Below, piece by piece: positions 24,509 to 33,209 of a stretch of DNA of 64,000 nucleotides. Numbering within the stretch: the stretch's first letter is position 1; each line of letters starts with the position of its first letter. The stretch spans positions 310,001 through 374,000 of the forward strand of contig NZ_JAAOXM010000001.1 in the NCBI RefSeq assembly GCF_011605345.1. The letters run 5' to 3'. A program made the translations under genes and the position numbers. The stretch comes from Burkholderia sp. D-99 (lineage in GTDB: Bacteria; Pseudomonadota; Gammaproteobacteria; Burkholderiales; Burkholderiaceae). Under the pieces are notes generated by a model. That model was not told where the DNA came from and did not search any database. It saw only the letters and a program-made list of their open reading frames with translations.

Positions 24509-26539
24509 ATGAAATTCGCCTTACCCCATCTGCCGCTGCTCGCGGCCGCCCGCACCGCGCTGCGCGACGCACGTCCCACGCTGCCGCCCGGTGCGGTCGG
24601 CTTCGCGTTGCGAAACACGGCCGCCTCGCTGCTCGCGCTCTACATTGCCTTCCGGATGAATCTCGACGATCCGAAATGGGCCGCATCGACGGTGTGGATC
24701 GTCGCGCAGGGCAGCCGAGGGATGGGCTTGTCGAAGAGCCAGTACCGGATTCTCGGCACCGCGATCGGCGCGGCCGTCGCGCTCGTGCTGACCGGGGCAT
24801 TCGCGCAGACGCCCGAGCTGTTCCTGCCGGCGCTCGCCGCGTGGATCGGCCTGTGCGCGGGCGTCGCGACGTTCCAGCGGAATTTCCGCGCATACGCGGC
24901 GGTGCTCGCCGGCTATACGGCCGCGATCATCGCGATGGATGCGGTATCCGCGCCGCTGCATGCGTTCGACATCGCGGTCGCGCGGTTCCTGTACGTGGTG
25001 GTCGGCATCCTGTGCGGCGCGCTGTTCGATACGGTCTTCGCGCCGGGCGCGCCGCTGAACGAGGTCCGTACGCGGCTCAAGCGCTATCTCGACCGCGCGG
25101 TGGTGGTCGGCGCGGGCGCACTGCGCCGCGAGCCGAACGGCGCGGACGTGCACCGGCTGTTCGCGGACGCGCTCGAACTCGACACGGCGGCCGAGTATGC
25201 GGCCGCCGGTGCGCCACCGGTGCGCAACGCGATCGGCCATTTGCGCGCGGCGGTGCTGGGTGTGCTGTCCGCGCAGGCCGCGGGGCAGGCGCTGCACGAG
25301 CACGCGGCGCGCAGCGGCGGCACGCCGGACCCGCTGGTCGACGATGCCGCGCAGGTGCTCGACGGCGTGGCGGCGTCGGGCGAAGCGGGCGCCGCGCTGA
25401 CCGCATTGCGGGCGCGCGTGGACGACGCGGTGCGCGCCGAGGCCGCGGAGCCGGCCGGCTCGGACCCGTCGCGCCTGCTCACGCTCGACCGGCTGGCGGC
25501 GCTGCTTGCCGGGTTCGACGCCGCCTTTGCGGGCAAGGCGCAACTGGACCGGCCGGATCCGCTGGCGTCGCGCGTGCGCTATGCGTTCCACCGCGATCCG
25601 GTGCTCGCGTGGCACAACGGGATTCGCGCGTTCATCGCGGTGCTGGTCGCGTCGGCGCTCTGGATCGTGACGGCGTGGCCGTCGGGCGCCGGGTTCGTCG
25701 CGATCACGGGCGTGGTCTGCGCGCTGTTCTCGACGCGCCCGAACTCGGTGGGCGCCACCGTCGGCTTCCTGAAAGGGGCCGTCTGCGCAGCGGTCGCGGG
25801 CGCCCTCTGCAATTTCGTGCTGCTGCCGGCAGTGTCGGGCTTCGAGATGCTCGCGTACATCCTCGGCGTGTTCATGGTCGGCACGGGCATCGCGATGCGC
25901 CATCCGCGCACGGCCGGCATCGGCAGCGGCTTCTCGATCTTCTTCTGGAATTTCACGTCGCCGGACAATACGGCGCGCATCGGCGACGCCGCTTTTCTCA
26001 ATTCGGCGCTTGCCACGCTGCTCGGCATCGCGTTCGGGGCGATGGTGTTCGCGCTCGTGTTTCCCGGCGATCCCGGTACGAGCCGGCGGCGCCTGCATCG
26101 CGCGGTGCGCGGCGACCTGGCGCGCATCGCGCGCAATCCGCGAGACTGGCAGGCGAGCGCGTGGCTGAGCCGCACGGCCGACCGTCTCGGGCGTGAGCTC
26201 GGCTTCGCGGGCCGTCTGCCAGCGACCCTCATCGAGCGCGACCTGCGCGATTTGCTCGCGACCTGGACGATCGGCGACAGCTTGCTGGCGCTGGCCGAAC
26301 TGGCGGCACGCAAGCCGGCTGCGCGCCGTGCGGTCGCGTTGGTGCGGGGGCGGGTCGGGCACGCGGATTTCGCCCGGCTCGAGCGGGCTTGCGATGCGGC
26401 GGCCCGCATGATGTTGCGGCGCGTGACCGAGGTCGACAGCGACGACGGCCGCGCGTTGCTGCGCGGCGTCGTGCTGCTGCGGACGATCGCGGAGACGGCG
26501 GCCGCGCACGACGGCTTCCTGCGCGGTCGCCGGGATTGA
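24509..26539 (+). CDS. FUSC-family exporter (AaeB-like)
   Basis: A 676-residue inner-membrane protein built of two membrane halves. Helices in about residues 30-180 (TAASLLALYIAFRMNLDDPKW is the family signature) precede a soluble domain of about 190-360. A second membrane block follows at about 375-520 (AFIAVLVASALWIVTAWPSG), and a final soluble domain ends the protein. This matches FUSC/aromatic acid exporters such as AaeB. An AaeA fusion protein is not adjacent. It is transcribed divergently from a LysR gene. Confidence 0.85.
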   Translation: MKFALPHLPLLAAARTALRDARPTLPPGAVGFALRNTAASLLALYIAFRMNLDDPKWAASTVWIVAQGSRGMGLSKSQYRILGTAIGAAVALVLTGAFAQTPELFLPALAAWIGLCAGVATFQRNFRAYAAVLAGYTAAIIAMDAVSAPLHAFDIAVARFLYVVVGILCGALFDTVFAPGAPLNEVRTRLKRYLDRAVVVGAGALRREPNGADVHRLFADALELDTAAEYAAAGAPPVRNAIGHLRAAVLGVLSAQAAGQALHEHAARSGGTPDPLVDDAAQVLDGVAASGEAGAALTALRARVDDAVRAEAAEPAGSDPSRLLTLDRLAALLAGFDAAFAGKAQLDRPDPLASRVRYAFHRDPVLAWHNGIRAFIAVLVASALWIVTAWPSGAGFVAITGVVCALFSTRPNSVGATVGFLKGAVCAAVAGALCNFVLLPAVSGFEMLAYILGVFMVGTGIAMRHPRTAGIGSGFSIFFWNFTSPDNTARIGDAAFLNSALATLLGIAFGAMVFALVFPGDPGTSRRRLHRAVRGDLARIARNPRDWQASAWLSRTADRLGRELGFAGRLPATLIERDLRDLLATWTIGDSLLALAELAARKPAARRAVALVRGRVGHADFARLERACDAAARMMLRRVTEVDSDDGRALLRGVVLLRTIAETAAAHDGFLRGRRD

Positions 26540-26573
26540 CGGGTGGATGGACGCGTGAGAGGCGGCCCGCGCG

Positions 26574-27494
26574 TCAACTGAGGCGATAGGCCTTGCCGGG
26601 CGTCACTTCCGCCGGCAGCGGCTCGCGGTTCAGTTCGAGCAACGTGCGCTCGATCATCCGCGTCATCGCATCGAGCGCGAGATGGTTCGGCCCGTCACCG
26701 AATGGTTCGGCGATCGCATGTGCGATCGCGTCGAGCGCGATCAGCGTATAGGCGACGAACACGGTCACGAACGGTGTGGCCGCGCCGATCGAGTCGACGA
26801 GACCGAACGGCAGCAGCACGCAGTACGCATAGATGGTCCGGTGCAGCAGCACGTCGTACGAGAACGGGATTGGCGTCGATGCGATGCGCTCGCAGCCGCT
26901 CACCATCGCGACAAGCTCGTCGAGGCGCGCGTCGAGCATCCATAACCGCGTATCGGCAAGACGGCCGGCGTCGGCGCGCGCGGCGAATGCTTCGCGCAGT
27001 TCGTGAACGATCGCGACCGGCGCATACCGGGCGGCGGCGATGCGCGTACCGGTGGCGCCGTCGAGCAGCGTGCGCAGGTCGGCTGCCGGATCGGTGCCGC
27101 GCAGTTGATGCTTCAGCGTATAGACGAACGCGACGACCTTGCGCACGAACGCCTGCCGCGAGGCGTCGTCATCGTCGATCGCGCCGTAGCAGAGCGCCTG
27201 CGACACCAGCGTGCGCGTGGCGGTCAGCACGCCGCCCCACAGCTGCCGGCCCTCGCGGTAGCGTTCGTAGCTCGCGTTGTTGCGAAACCCCGCGAAGATC
27301 GCGAGCGTGAGGCCGATCAGCGTGAACGGCGTCGGGTTCAGCGGCACCTTCTCGCCGAGCACGCGGCCGCCGCCCCACACCGCGACGACGCTGATCGCGA
27401 GCGTCAGCACGAGCTGCGGCAGGATGGTCGGCAGCACCGAGCCGTTCCAGACGAGCAGCATCCGCAGCCAGTGCTCGCGCGGACGAACGATCAT
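26574..27494 (-). CDS. Bestrophin-like (YneE/UPF0187) membrane protein
   Basis: A 306-residue membrane protein beginning MIVRPREHWLRMLLVWNGSVL. The family blocks are PFTLIGLTLAIFAGFRNNASYERYREGRQLWG in the first half and PIPFSYDVLLHRTIYAYCVLLPFGL in the second. Bacterial bestrophin homologues form pentameric anion or cation channels. It starts 12 bp after the stop of the molybdoenzyme gene and is probably co-transcribed with it. Ion selectivity cannot be read from sequence. Confidence 0.88.
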   Translation of the reverse strand: MIVRPREHWLRMLLVWNGSVLPTILPQLVLTLAISVVAVWGGGRVLGEKVPLNPTPFTLIGLTLAIFAGFRNNASYERYREGRQLWGGVLTATRTLVSQALCYGAIDDDDASRQAFVRKVVAFVYTLKHQLRGTDPAADLRTLLDGATGTRIAAARYAPVAIVHELREAFAARADAGRLADTRLWMLDARLDELVAMVSGCERIASTPIPFSYDVLLHRTIYAYCVLLPFGLVDSIGAATPFVTVFVAYTLIALDAIAHAIAEPFGDGPNHLALDAMTRMIERTLLELNREPLPAEVTPGKAYRLS

Positions 27495-27506
27495 CGTCGT
27501 GCTCCG

Positions 27507-29831
27507 TCAGGCGGCGATCGACGCCGGCGCGGCCGCGCGATGCAGCAGCACGGGCACCGACTTCGACGTCGGCGTGTTGCACACGTCGCCGACGCTGTCG
27601 AGCGGCACCAGCGGGTTGGTTTCCGGGTAGTACGCGCCGATGCAGCCGCGCGGGATGTCGTACTCGACGAGCAGGAAGCCGTCCGCGCGCCGCTCGATGC
27701 CGTCGTGCCACACGGTTTCCATGTCGACCCATTCGCCGGCCTTCAGGCCGAGCATCGCGAGATCGTCGCGGTTGGCGAACACCACGCGGCGCTGGCCGAA
27801 CACGCCGCGATAGCGGTCGTCGAGCCCGTAGACGGTCGTGTTGTACTGGTCGTGCGAGCGCGTCGTCATCAGCGTCATCAGGCGTTCGCCGTGCTGTGCG
27901 CGGGCGCGCTGGATCGGCGTGTCGGTGGGCAGTGCATGTGCGATGAAGTTCGCCTTGCCCGTCGGCGTCAGCCATTCGCGGTCGCGCGACGCGACACGCA
28001 GGTGGAAGCCGCCCGGTCGCGCGATGCGCGTGTTGTAGTCGTAGAAGCCGTCGAGCGTCGCCTCGATCGCGTCGCGGATCTTCGCGTAGTCGTCCTTGTA
28101 GGCGAGCCAGTCGATCTTGCCGCTGCCGAACAGCGCGTGGCCCATATGCGCGACGATGGCAGGCTCCGACATCAGGTTCGGCGACGCCGGCTTGTTCATC
28201 CCGTACGACACGTGGACCATGCTCATCGAATCCTCGACCGTCACGCCTTGCGCGACGTTGTCCTGCAGGTCGATCTCGGTGCGGCCGAGCGTCGGCAGGA
28301 TCAGCGCGTCGCGGCCGTGGATCAGGTGGCTGCGGTTCAGCTTCGTCGTGATGTGCACCGACAGGTCGCAGCGGCGCATGCCTTCCCACGTGCGCGGCGT
28401 GTCGGGCGTCGCCATCGCGAAGTTGCCGCCGAGGCCGATCAGCACCTTCACGTGGCCTTCGAGCATCCCTTCGATCGTCTCGACGACGTCGAGGCCGTGG
28501 TGGCGCGGCGGTTCAAAGTCGAACACGTGGCCGAGGCGGTCGAGGAACGCCTGCGACGGCTTCTCCTCGATGCCGACCGTGCGGTTGCCCTGCACGTTCG
28601 AGTGGCCGCGCACCGGGCACAGGCCCGCGCCGGGGCGGCCGATGTTGCCGCGCATCAGCATCAGGTTGGTCAGCATCTGCACGGTCGCGACCGAATGCTT
28701 GTGCTGCGTGATGCCCATGCCCCACGTCGCGATCACGCGTTCGCTGCGTGCATAGAGCTGTGCGAGGCTGTCGATCTGTTCGTACGGCACGCCGCTTTCG
28801 GCCGTCAGCGCGGACCAGCTTTCGGTGCGAAGATCGTCGGCGAACGCGTCGAAGCCGGCCGTGTGCTCGCCGATGAACGCGGTGTCGAGCACGCGCGGCG
28901 CACCGGCGGCGCGCGCGGCGTCGTCGAGTTCGAGCACGCGCTTCGCCATCCCCTTGATCAGCGCGAAATCGCCGCCGATCGTCGGCTGGATGAACGTCGA
29001 TGCGATCTTGGTGCCCGACATCGTCAGCATCTCGATCGGGCTTTGCGGATCGGCGAAGCGTTCGAGGCCGCGTTCCTTCAGCGGGTTGATCGACACGATC
29101 GTCGCGCCGCGCTTCGCGCATTCGCGCAGCTCGCCCATCATTCGCGGGTGATTGGTGGCCGGGTTCTGGCCGAAGATCAGCAGCGTGTCCGCGTGTTCGA
29201 AATCGTCGAGCGTGACGGTGCCCTTGCCGACGCCGACCGAGGCCGGCAGCCCGCGGCTCGTCGCCTCGTGGCACATGTTCGAGCAGTCGGGGAAGTTGTT
29301 CGTGCCGTACCGCCGCACCAGCAATTGGTACAGGAACGCCGCTTCGTTGCTTGCGCGGCCGGACGTGTAGAACGCGGCCTGGTTCGGGTCGGGCAGCGCG
29401 CGCAGGTGGCGCGCGATCAGTTCGAACGCGTCGTCCCACGCGATCGGCACGTAGCGGTCGGTCTGCGCGTCGTACACCATCGGGTCGGTGAGGCGGCCGT
29501 GCTGTTCGAGTTCGAAGTCCGACTGTTCGAGCAACTCGGTGACCGTGTGCGCGGCGAAGAATTCGGGCGTCACGCGCTTGCTGGTCGCTTCGGCGGCTAC
29601 CGCCTTCACGCCGTTTTCGCAGAATTCGAACGTCGATGCGTGCTGGCGGTCGGGCCACGCGCAGCCGGGGCAGTCGAAGCCGTCCGGCTGGTTCTGGCGC
29701 AGCAGCGTGCGGTAGTTGCCGCCGGCGACCTTTTCCTTGATCAGGTTGATCGTGACGGCTTTCAGTGCGCCCCAGCCTGCGGCCGGGTGAGTGTACGGTT
29801 CGATGCGCGCGGTAGCGGATTTCTTTTTCAT
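27507..29831 (-). CDS. FdhF/YdeP-family molybdopterin oxidoreductase
   Basis: A 774-residue molybdopterin enzyme related to formate dehydrogenase alpha but of the YdeP group. The N-terminus carries Cys54, Cys57 and Cys71 (CPGC, EFCENG), fewer than the four-Cys cluster motif of FdhF. The cofactor region includes YTSGRASNEAAFLYQLLVRR and the putative metal-ligand region NMCHEATS. GHSNVQGNRTVG and the C-terminal MTTRSHDQYNTT are also typical. No signal peptide is present. YdeP of E. coli is linked to acid resistance; the substrate is unproven. It is divergent from a MocR regulator. Confidence 0.88.
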   Translation of the reverse strand: MKKKSATARIEPYTHPAAGWGALKAVTINLIKEKVAGGNYRTLLRQNQPDGFDCPGCAWPDRQHASTFEFCENGVKAVAAEATSKRVTPEFFAAHTVTELLEQSDFELEQHGRLTDPMVYDAQTDRYVPIAWDDAFELIARHLRALPDPNQAAFYTSGRASNEAAFLYQLLVRRYGTNNFPDCSNMCHEATSRGLPASVGVGKGTVTLDDFEHADTLLIFGQNPATNHPRMMGELRECAKRGATIVSINPLKERGLERFADPQSPIEMLTMSGTKIASTFIQPTIGGDFALIKGMAKRVLELDDAARAAGAPRVLDTAFIGEHTAGFDAFADDLRTESWSALTAESGVPYEQIDSLAQLYARSERVIATWGMGITQHKHSVATVQMLTNLMLMRGNIGRPGAGLCPVRGHSNVQGNRTVGIEEKPSQAFLDRLGHVFDFEPPRHHGLDVVETIEGMLEGHVKVLIGLGGNFAMATPDTPRTWEGMRRCDLSVHITTKLNRSHLIHGRDALILPTLGRTEIDLQDNVAQGVTVEDSMSMVHVSYGMNKPASPNLMSEPAIVAHMGHALFGSGKIDWLAYKDDYAKIRDAIEATLDGFYDYNTRIARPGGFHLRVASRDREWLTPTGKANFIAHALPTDTPIQRARAQHGERLMTLMTTRSHDQYNTTVYGLDDRYRGVFGQRRVVFANRDDLAMLGLKAGEWVDMETVWHDGIERRADGFLLVEYDIPRGCIGAYYPETNPLVPLDSVGDVCNTPTSKSVPVLLHRAAAPASIAA

Positions 29832-29889
29832 GATGCAGCGGGTGTCGGGGTCGATGGCTGCAGAGTACGCGCGGCCCCCGTCCGGCTGT

Positions 29890-29922
29890 GTGTACACCTG
29901 TTCACTTCAAAAAAGAGTACAG
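29890..29922. promoter_or_regulatory. Candidate MocR operator between molybdoenzyme and regulator
   Basis: GTGTACAC (29890-29897, a palindrome) and GAGTACAG (29915-29922) are related half-sites 25 bp apart in the divergent control region. MocR regulators often bind repeated half-sites of this kind. Assignment is inferred from position. Confidence 0.45.
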
Positions 29923-29986
29923 TTTCGGCAATTCAGACAGTGCGGATCGCAACTGTGTTGTTGAATGGAAGTTGAAAGGGAGGCGC

Positions 29987-31408
29987 GTGAAGCGTTACGA
30001 ACAACTGGCCGACGATCTCCAGGCGCAGATCGAGCGTGGCGTGTACCGGCCCGGCGAGCGGATTCCGTCGGTGCGGCAGGCGAGCCGGCAGCAGCAGCTC
30101 AGCGTCACGACCGTGCTGCGCGCGTACCTCGTGCTGGAAAGCCGCGGGCTGATCGAGAGCCGGCCGCAGTCGGGCTATTTCGTGCGGGCGCGCGCGGCGG
30201 CGCCGGCCGAGGCCGAGCTGCACACGTCGGCGCCGACGGCCGAGCCGTCGGCCGTGGACGTGAGCCGGCTCGTGCTGTCGACGCTGCGCTCGATCGCGCG
30301 CGACGACGCGGTGCCGCTCGGTTCGCCGTATCCCGATGCATCGCAATTCCCGGTGCAGCGCCTCGCACGCTATGCGCAGGCGATCGGGCGGCGCCGCACG
30401 CGCTGGGGCGTGATCGACGATCTGCCGCCCGGCAACCAGGAGCTGATCCGCCAGATCGCGCGGCGTTATGCGGAGCGCGGGATCGCGGTCGAGCCCGGCG
30501 AGATCGTGATGACGATCGGCGCGACCGAGGCGATCAACCTGTGCCTGCAGGCCGTTGCGAAGCCGGGCGACACGATCGCGGTGGAGTCGCCGACGTTCTA
30601 CGCGATGCTGCATGCGATCGAGCGGATGGGTATGCGCGCGCTGGAAGTCGCGACGCACCCGGGCGACGGCATCGATCTCGACGCGCTCGAACGGATCCTC
30701 GAACGCGAGCGCATCGCCGCGTGCATGGTGATGCCGAATTTCCAGAATCCGCTCGGCTTCCAGATGCCCGATGCGCGCAAGCGCGCGCTCGTCGAGCTAT
30801 TGGCGAAGCATGGTGTGCCGGCGATCGAGAGTGATGTCTATCACGAGCTGCATTTCGGCGACACGACGCCGAGCGCGCTGAAGTCGTTCGATCGCGACGG
30901 GCTCGTGCTGCATTGCGCGTCGTTTACCAAGAGCCTGTCGCCGCGCTACCGGATCGGCTGGGCGATGCCGGGCCGCTACCGCGACCAGGTCGAGAAGCTG
31001 AAATTCCTGAACACGCTCGCGACGCCCGCGATCGAGCAGCTGGCGATCGCCGAGTACCTGAAATACGACGGCTACGATTTCCACCTGCGGCGCATGCGCA
31101 AGCAGTACGCGCAGCAGGCGAGCCTGATGAGCGCGATGGTGCGGCGCTTCTTTCCGGAGGGCACGCGGCTGTCGCAGCCGCAGGGCGGGTACGTGCTGTG
31201 GGTCGAGCTGCCGAAGCAGGTCGATGCGATGAAACTTTACACGCTCGCGCTTGCGCAGCGGATCACGGTCGGGCCGGGCCACATGTTCTCGGCGGGAACC
31301 GATTACCGGCATTTCATCCGGCTCAACTACAGCTATTCGTGGTCGCGGGAGATCGAGGATGCGTTGAAGGTGCTCGGGCGGCTCGCGTCGGAATGCGCGG
31401 CGCGGTAA
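29987..31408 (+). CDS. MocR-type PLP-dependent transcriptional regulator
   Basis: A 473-residue fusion of a GntR winged helix (about residues 1-68, GERIPSVRQASRQQQLSVTT) to a fold-type I aminotransferase domain (about 95-470). The cofactor lysine is in SFTKSLSPRYR (Lys315), and NPLG and YHELHF match the PLP pocket. The GTG at 29987 is chosen because AGGGAGG lies just upstream and the GntR domain starts there. An upstream in-frame ATG at 29888 lies inside the presumed operator. It likely controls the divergent YdeP-type gene. Confidence 0.88.
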   Translation: MKRYEQLADDLQAQIERGVYRPGERIPSVRQASRQQQLSVTTVLRAYLVLESRGLIESRPQSGYFVRARAAAPAEAELHTSAPTAEPSAVDVSRLVLSTLRSIARDDAVPLGSPYPDASQFPVQRLARYAQAIGRRRTRWGVIDDLPPGNQELIRQIARRYAERGIAVEPGEIVMTIGATEAINLCLQAVAKPGDTIAVESPTFYAMLHAIERMGMRALEVATHPGDGIDLDALERILERERIAACMVMPNFQNPLGFQMPDARKRALVELLAKHGVPAIESDVYHELHFGDTTPSALKSFDRDGLVLHCASFTKSLSPRYRIGWAMPGRYRDQVEKLKFLNTLATPAIEQLAIAEYLKYDGYDFHLRRMRKQYAQQASLMSAMVRRFFPEGTRLSQPQGGYVLWVELPKQVDAMKLYTLALAQRITVGPGHMFSAGTDYRHFIRLNYSYSWSREIEDALKVLGRLASECAAR

Positions 31409-31411
31409 ATG

Positions 31412-31440
31412 CGGCCGCGCCCGACGGCGGGCGGCGGCCG
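31412..31440 (+). terminator. Imperfect GC hairpin after MocR gene
   Basis: CGGCCGCGCCCG is followed by CGGGCGGCGGCCG, forming an imperfect stem with a bulge directly after the stop at 31408 and before the convergent MscS stop. It lacks a T-run, so termination is only likely. Confidence 0.35.
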
Positions 31441-31465
31441 GTGGGCAGCCGCCGTGTGGCTCGCA

Positions 31466-32716
31466 TCAACCCGCGTGTGACGCCCGCAACCCGGCTTGCG
31501 CGGCGCCGGCCATCTGCCGCATGTCGAAACCCGACGGGTGCTGGTACACGCGCAGCCCGAACTCCGGCAGCACCGCGATCAGGTGATCGAACAGGTCGGA
31601 CTGGATGGCTTCGTAGTCGACCCACGAAGTCGTGTCGGTGAAGCAGTACAGTTCGAGCGGAATGCCTTCGGCCGTGAGCGGCAGCTGCCGCGCCATGCAG
31701 GTCATGTCGCGGCGGATACGCGGATGGCCCTTCAGGTAGTTCGCGACATACGCGCGGAACGTGCCGAGATTCGTCAGCTGGCGGCGGTTCGCCGGGCAGT
31801 CGCCGGCCGCGCCGAGCGTTCCGTTCCATTGCTCGATCGCGTCGACCTTGTCCTCGAGATAGTCCTTCAGCAGCGTCAGGCGTTCGAGACGTTCGATTTC
31901 GTCGTTCGACAGAAAACGCACGCTCGTCGCGTCGACGAACAGCGCGCGCTTGATGCGGCGCCCACCCGCTTCGGTCATTCCGCGCCAGTTCTGGTAGCTC
32001 TCGGTGATCAGTTTCCACGTCGGCACCGTGATGATCGTGTGATCGAAGTTTGCGACCTTGACGGTGTTTAGCGTGATGTCGATGACGGTACCGTCCGCGC
32101 CGGCCGACGGCATCGTGATCCAGTCGCCGATCCGCAGCATGTCGTTCGACGACAGCTGTACGCCCGCGACGAGGCCGAGCAGCGTGTCCTTGAAGATCAG
32201 CATCAGTACCGCCGACATCGCGCCGATGCCGGACAGCAGCAGGCCGATCTGCTTGCCGGTCGCGTCGCCGATCACGACCAGCGCAGCCGTGATGAACATC
32301 ACGAGCTTGACGAGCTGCATCGCGCCTTTCAGCGACAGGTGCGGCTGGTCGCGCTGATCGCGCTGGTACGTGCGATGCGTGTGCTCGAGCGCCGAAAGCG
32401 TTGCGCTGACGGTCATCGTCACGAGGAACACGATCAGCGCGAACAGCACCTTGTCGGCGGCCTGCGCGGCCGTATCGGGAATACCGGGCACCGCGCCGAG
32501 CCCGAGCTTGATCACGACGAACGGGACGATGCGGTTCAGCCACTTGAATGCGCCGAACTCGAACAGCGCGTCGTCGACGCGTGTGGCGGAAAGCCGCGCG
32601 AGCCGCGCGACTACGCGGAACAGCAGGAAATGGACGACGGCGGTGATTGCGCCGGCGGCGGCGAGCAGGATGAGGATGCCGACGAGCGGCGCAAACCAGG
32701 ATTCGTTCAGGGTCAT
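31466..32716 (-). CDS. Mechanosensitive ion channel, MscS/YbdG-like
   Basis: A 416-residue channel. Four to five membrane segments lie in the first half, with a pore-lining helix region near GKQIGLLLSGIGAMSAVLMLIFKDTLLGLVAG. The conserved MscS beta domain follows (LSSNDMLRIGDWITMPSAGADGTV). A C-terminal cytoplasmic domain with RALFVDATSVRFLSNDEIERL is characteristic of the YbdG (MscM) group. The role is release of solutes on hypo-osmotic shock. The ATG at 32716 begins the first membrane region; upstream in-frame sequence is Arg/Pro-rich and unlikely to be translated. Confidence 0.9.
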   Translation of the reverse strand: MTLNESWFAPLVGILILLAAAGAITAVVHFLLFRVVARLARLSATRVDDALFEFGAFKWLNRIVPFVVIKLGLGAVPGIPDTAAQAADKVLFALIVFLVTMTVSATLSALEHTHRTYQRDQRDQPHLSLKGAMQLVKLVMFITAALVVIGDATGKQIGLLLSGIGAMSAVLMLIFKDTLLGLVAGVQLSSNDMLRIGDWITMPSAGADGTVIDITLNTVKVANFDHTIITVPTWKLITESYQNWRGMTEAGGRRIKRALFVDATSVRFLSNDEIERLERLTLLKDYLEDKVDAIEQWNGTLGAAGDCPANRRQLTNLGTFRAYVANYLKGHPRIRRDMTCMARQLPLTAEGIPLELYCFTDTTSWVDYEAIQSDLFDHLIAVLPEFGLRVYQHPSGFDMRQMAGAAQAGLRASHAG

Positions 32717-33209
32717 AGGGGCAAACAGGGGCCTTCTGGTGCGTTGAATCGGCGCCGCGATGCGGCGCGCGCCCGGTGAAGGGCACATGAAAGGGACCGT
32801 GATTGTGCCATCGGGTTCCAGTCGCGTTGCCGTGAATGCACGATGCGCGGCTCCCGAATCGCCTCACCATTGCACAGGTCTCCTCTGTAATCGGGTGAGG
32901 GCGGGTGACGAAAGCGCGTCACCGCGAGCCGGTGCGCGCGTGTATTGCCGGATGCGCTGCACGTTCGTCCGGGATCGGCGCGACGCCGCCACGGCGGGCC
33001 TTCGCGCTTCGATGCGCGTGACCGGCGATCCATGCAATCATGCGGGCGTCGCAGGGTCGTCGATGGGCCGTTCGCCTTTGCGTGCGGCCCATCCGCCGAC
33101 GATGAGCGACACGCGCCTCGTTCGCACACTTGCCATGCGATGCCTGCCCGGGGCACGATGCGCGAACGACTTCGCGAACCACGTCACCTCGTATTCACGC
33201 ATTTCACGC
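32717..33209. other. 493-bp gap between MscS and SulP genes
   Basis: This divergent control region has no convincing gene, although the SulP frame stays open through it. Just before the SulP start, TTCACGCAT recurs (33194-33211), and no clear ribosome binding site is visible there. Nothing else is recognised. Confidence 0.35.

Noticed and set aside
27003-29975. A 990-codon open frame on the plus strand
   Set aside because: It is antisense to the well-supported YdeP-type and bestrophin genes, is Arg/His/Val-rich and has no recognisable domain. Such long shadow frames are usual in very GC-rich DNA.
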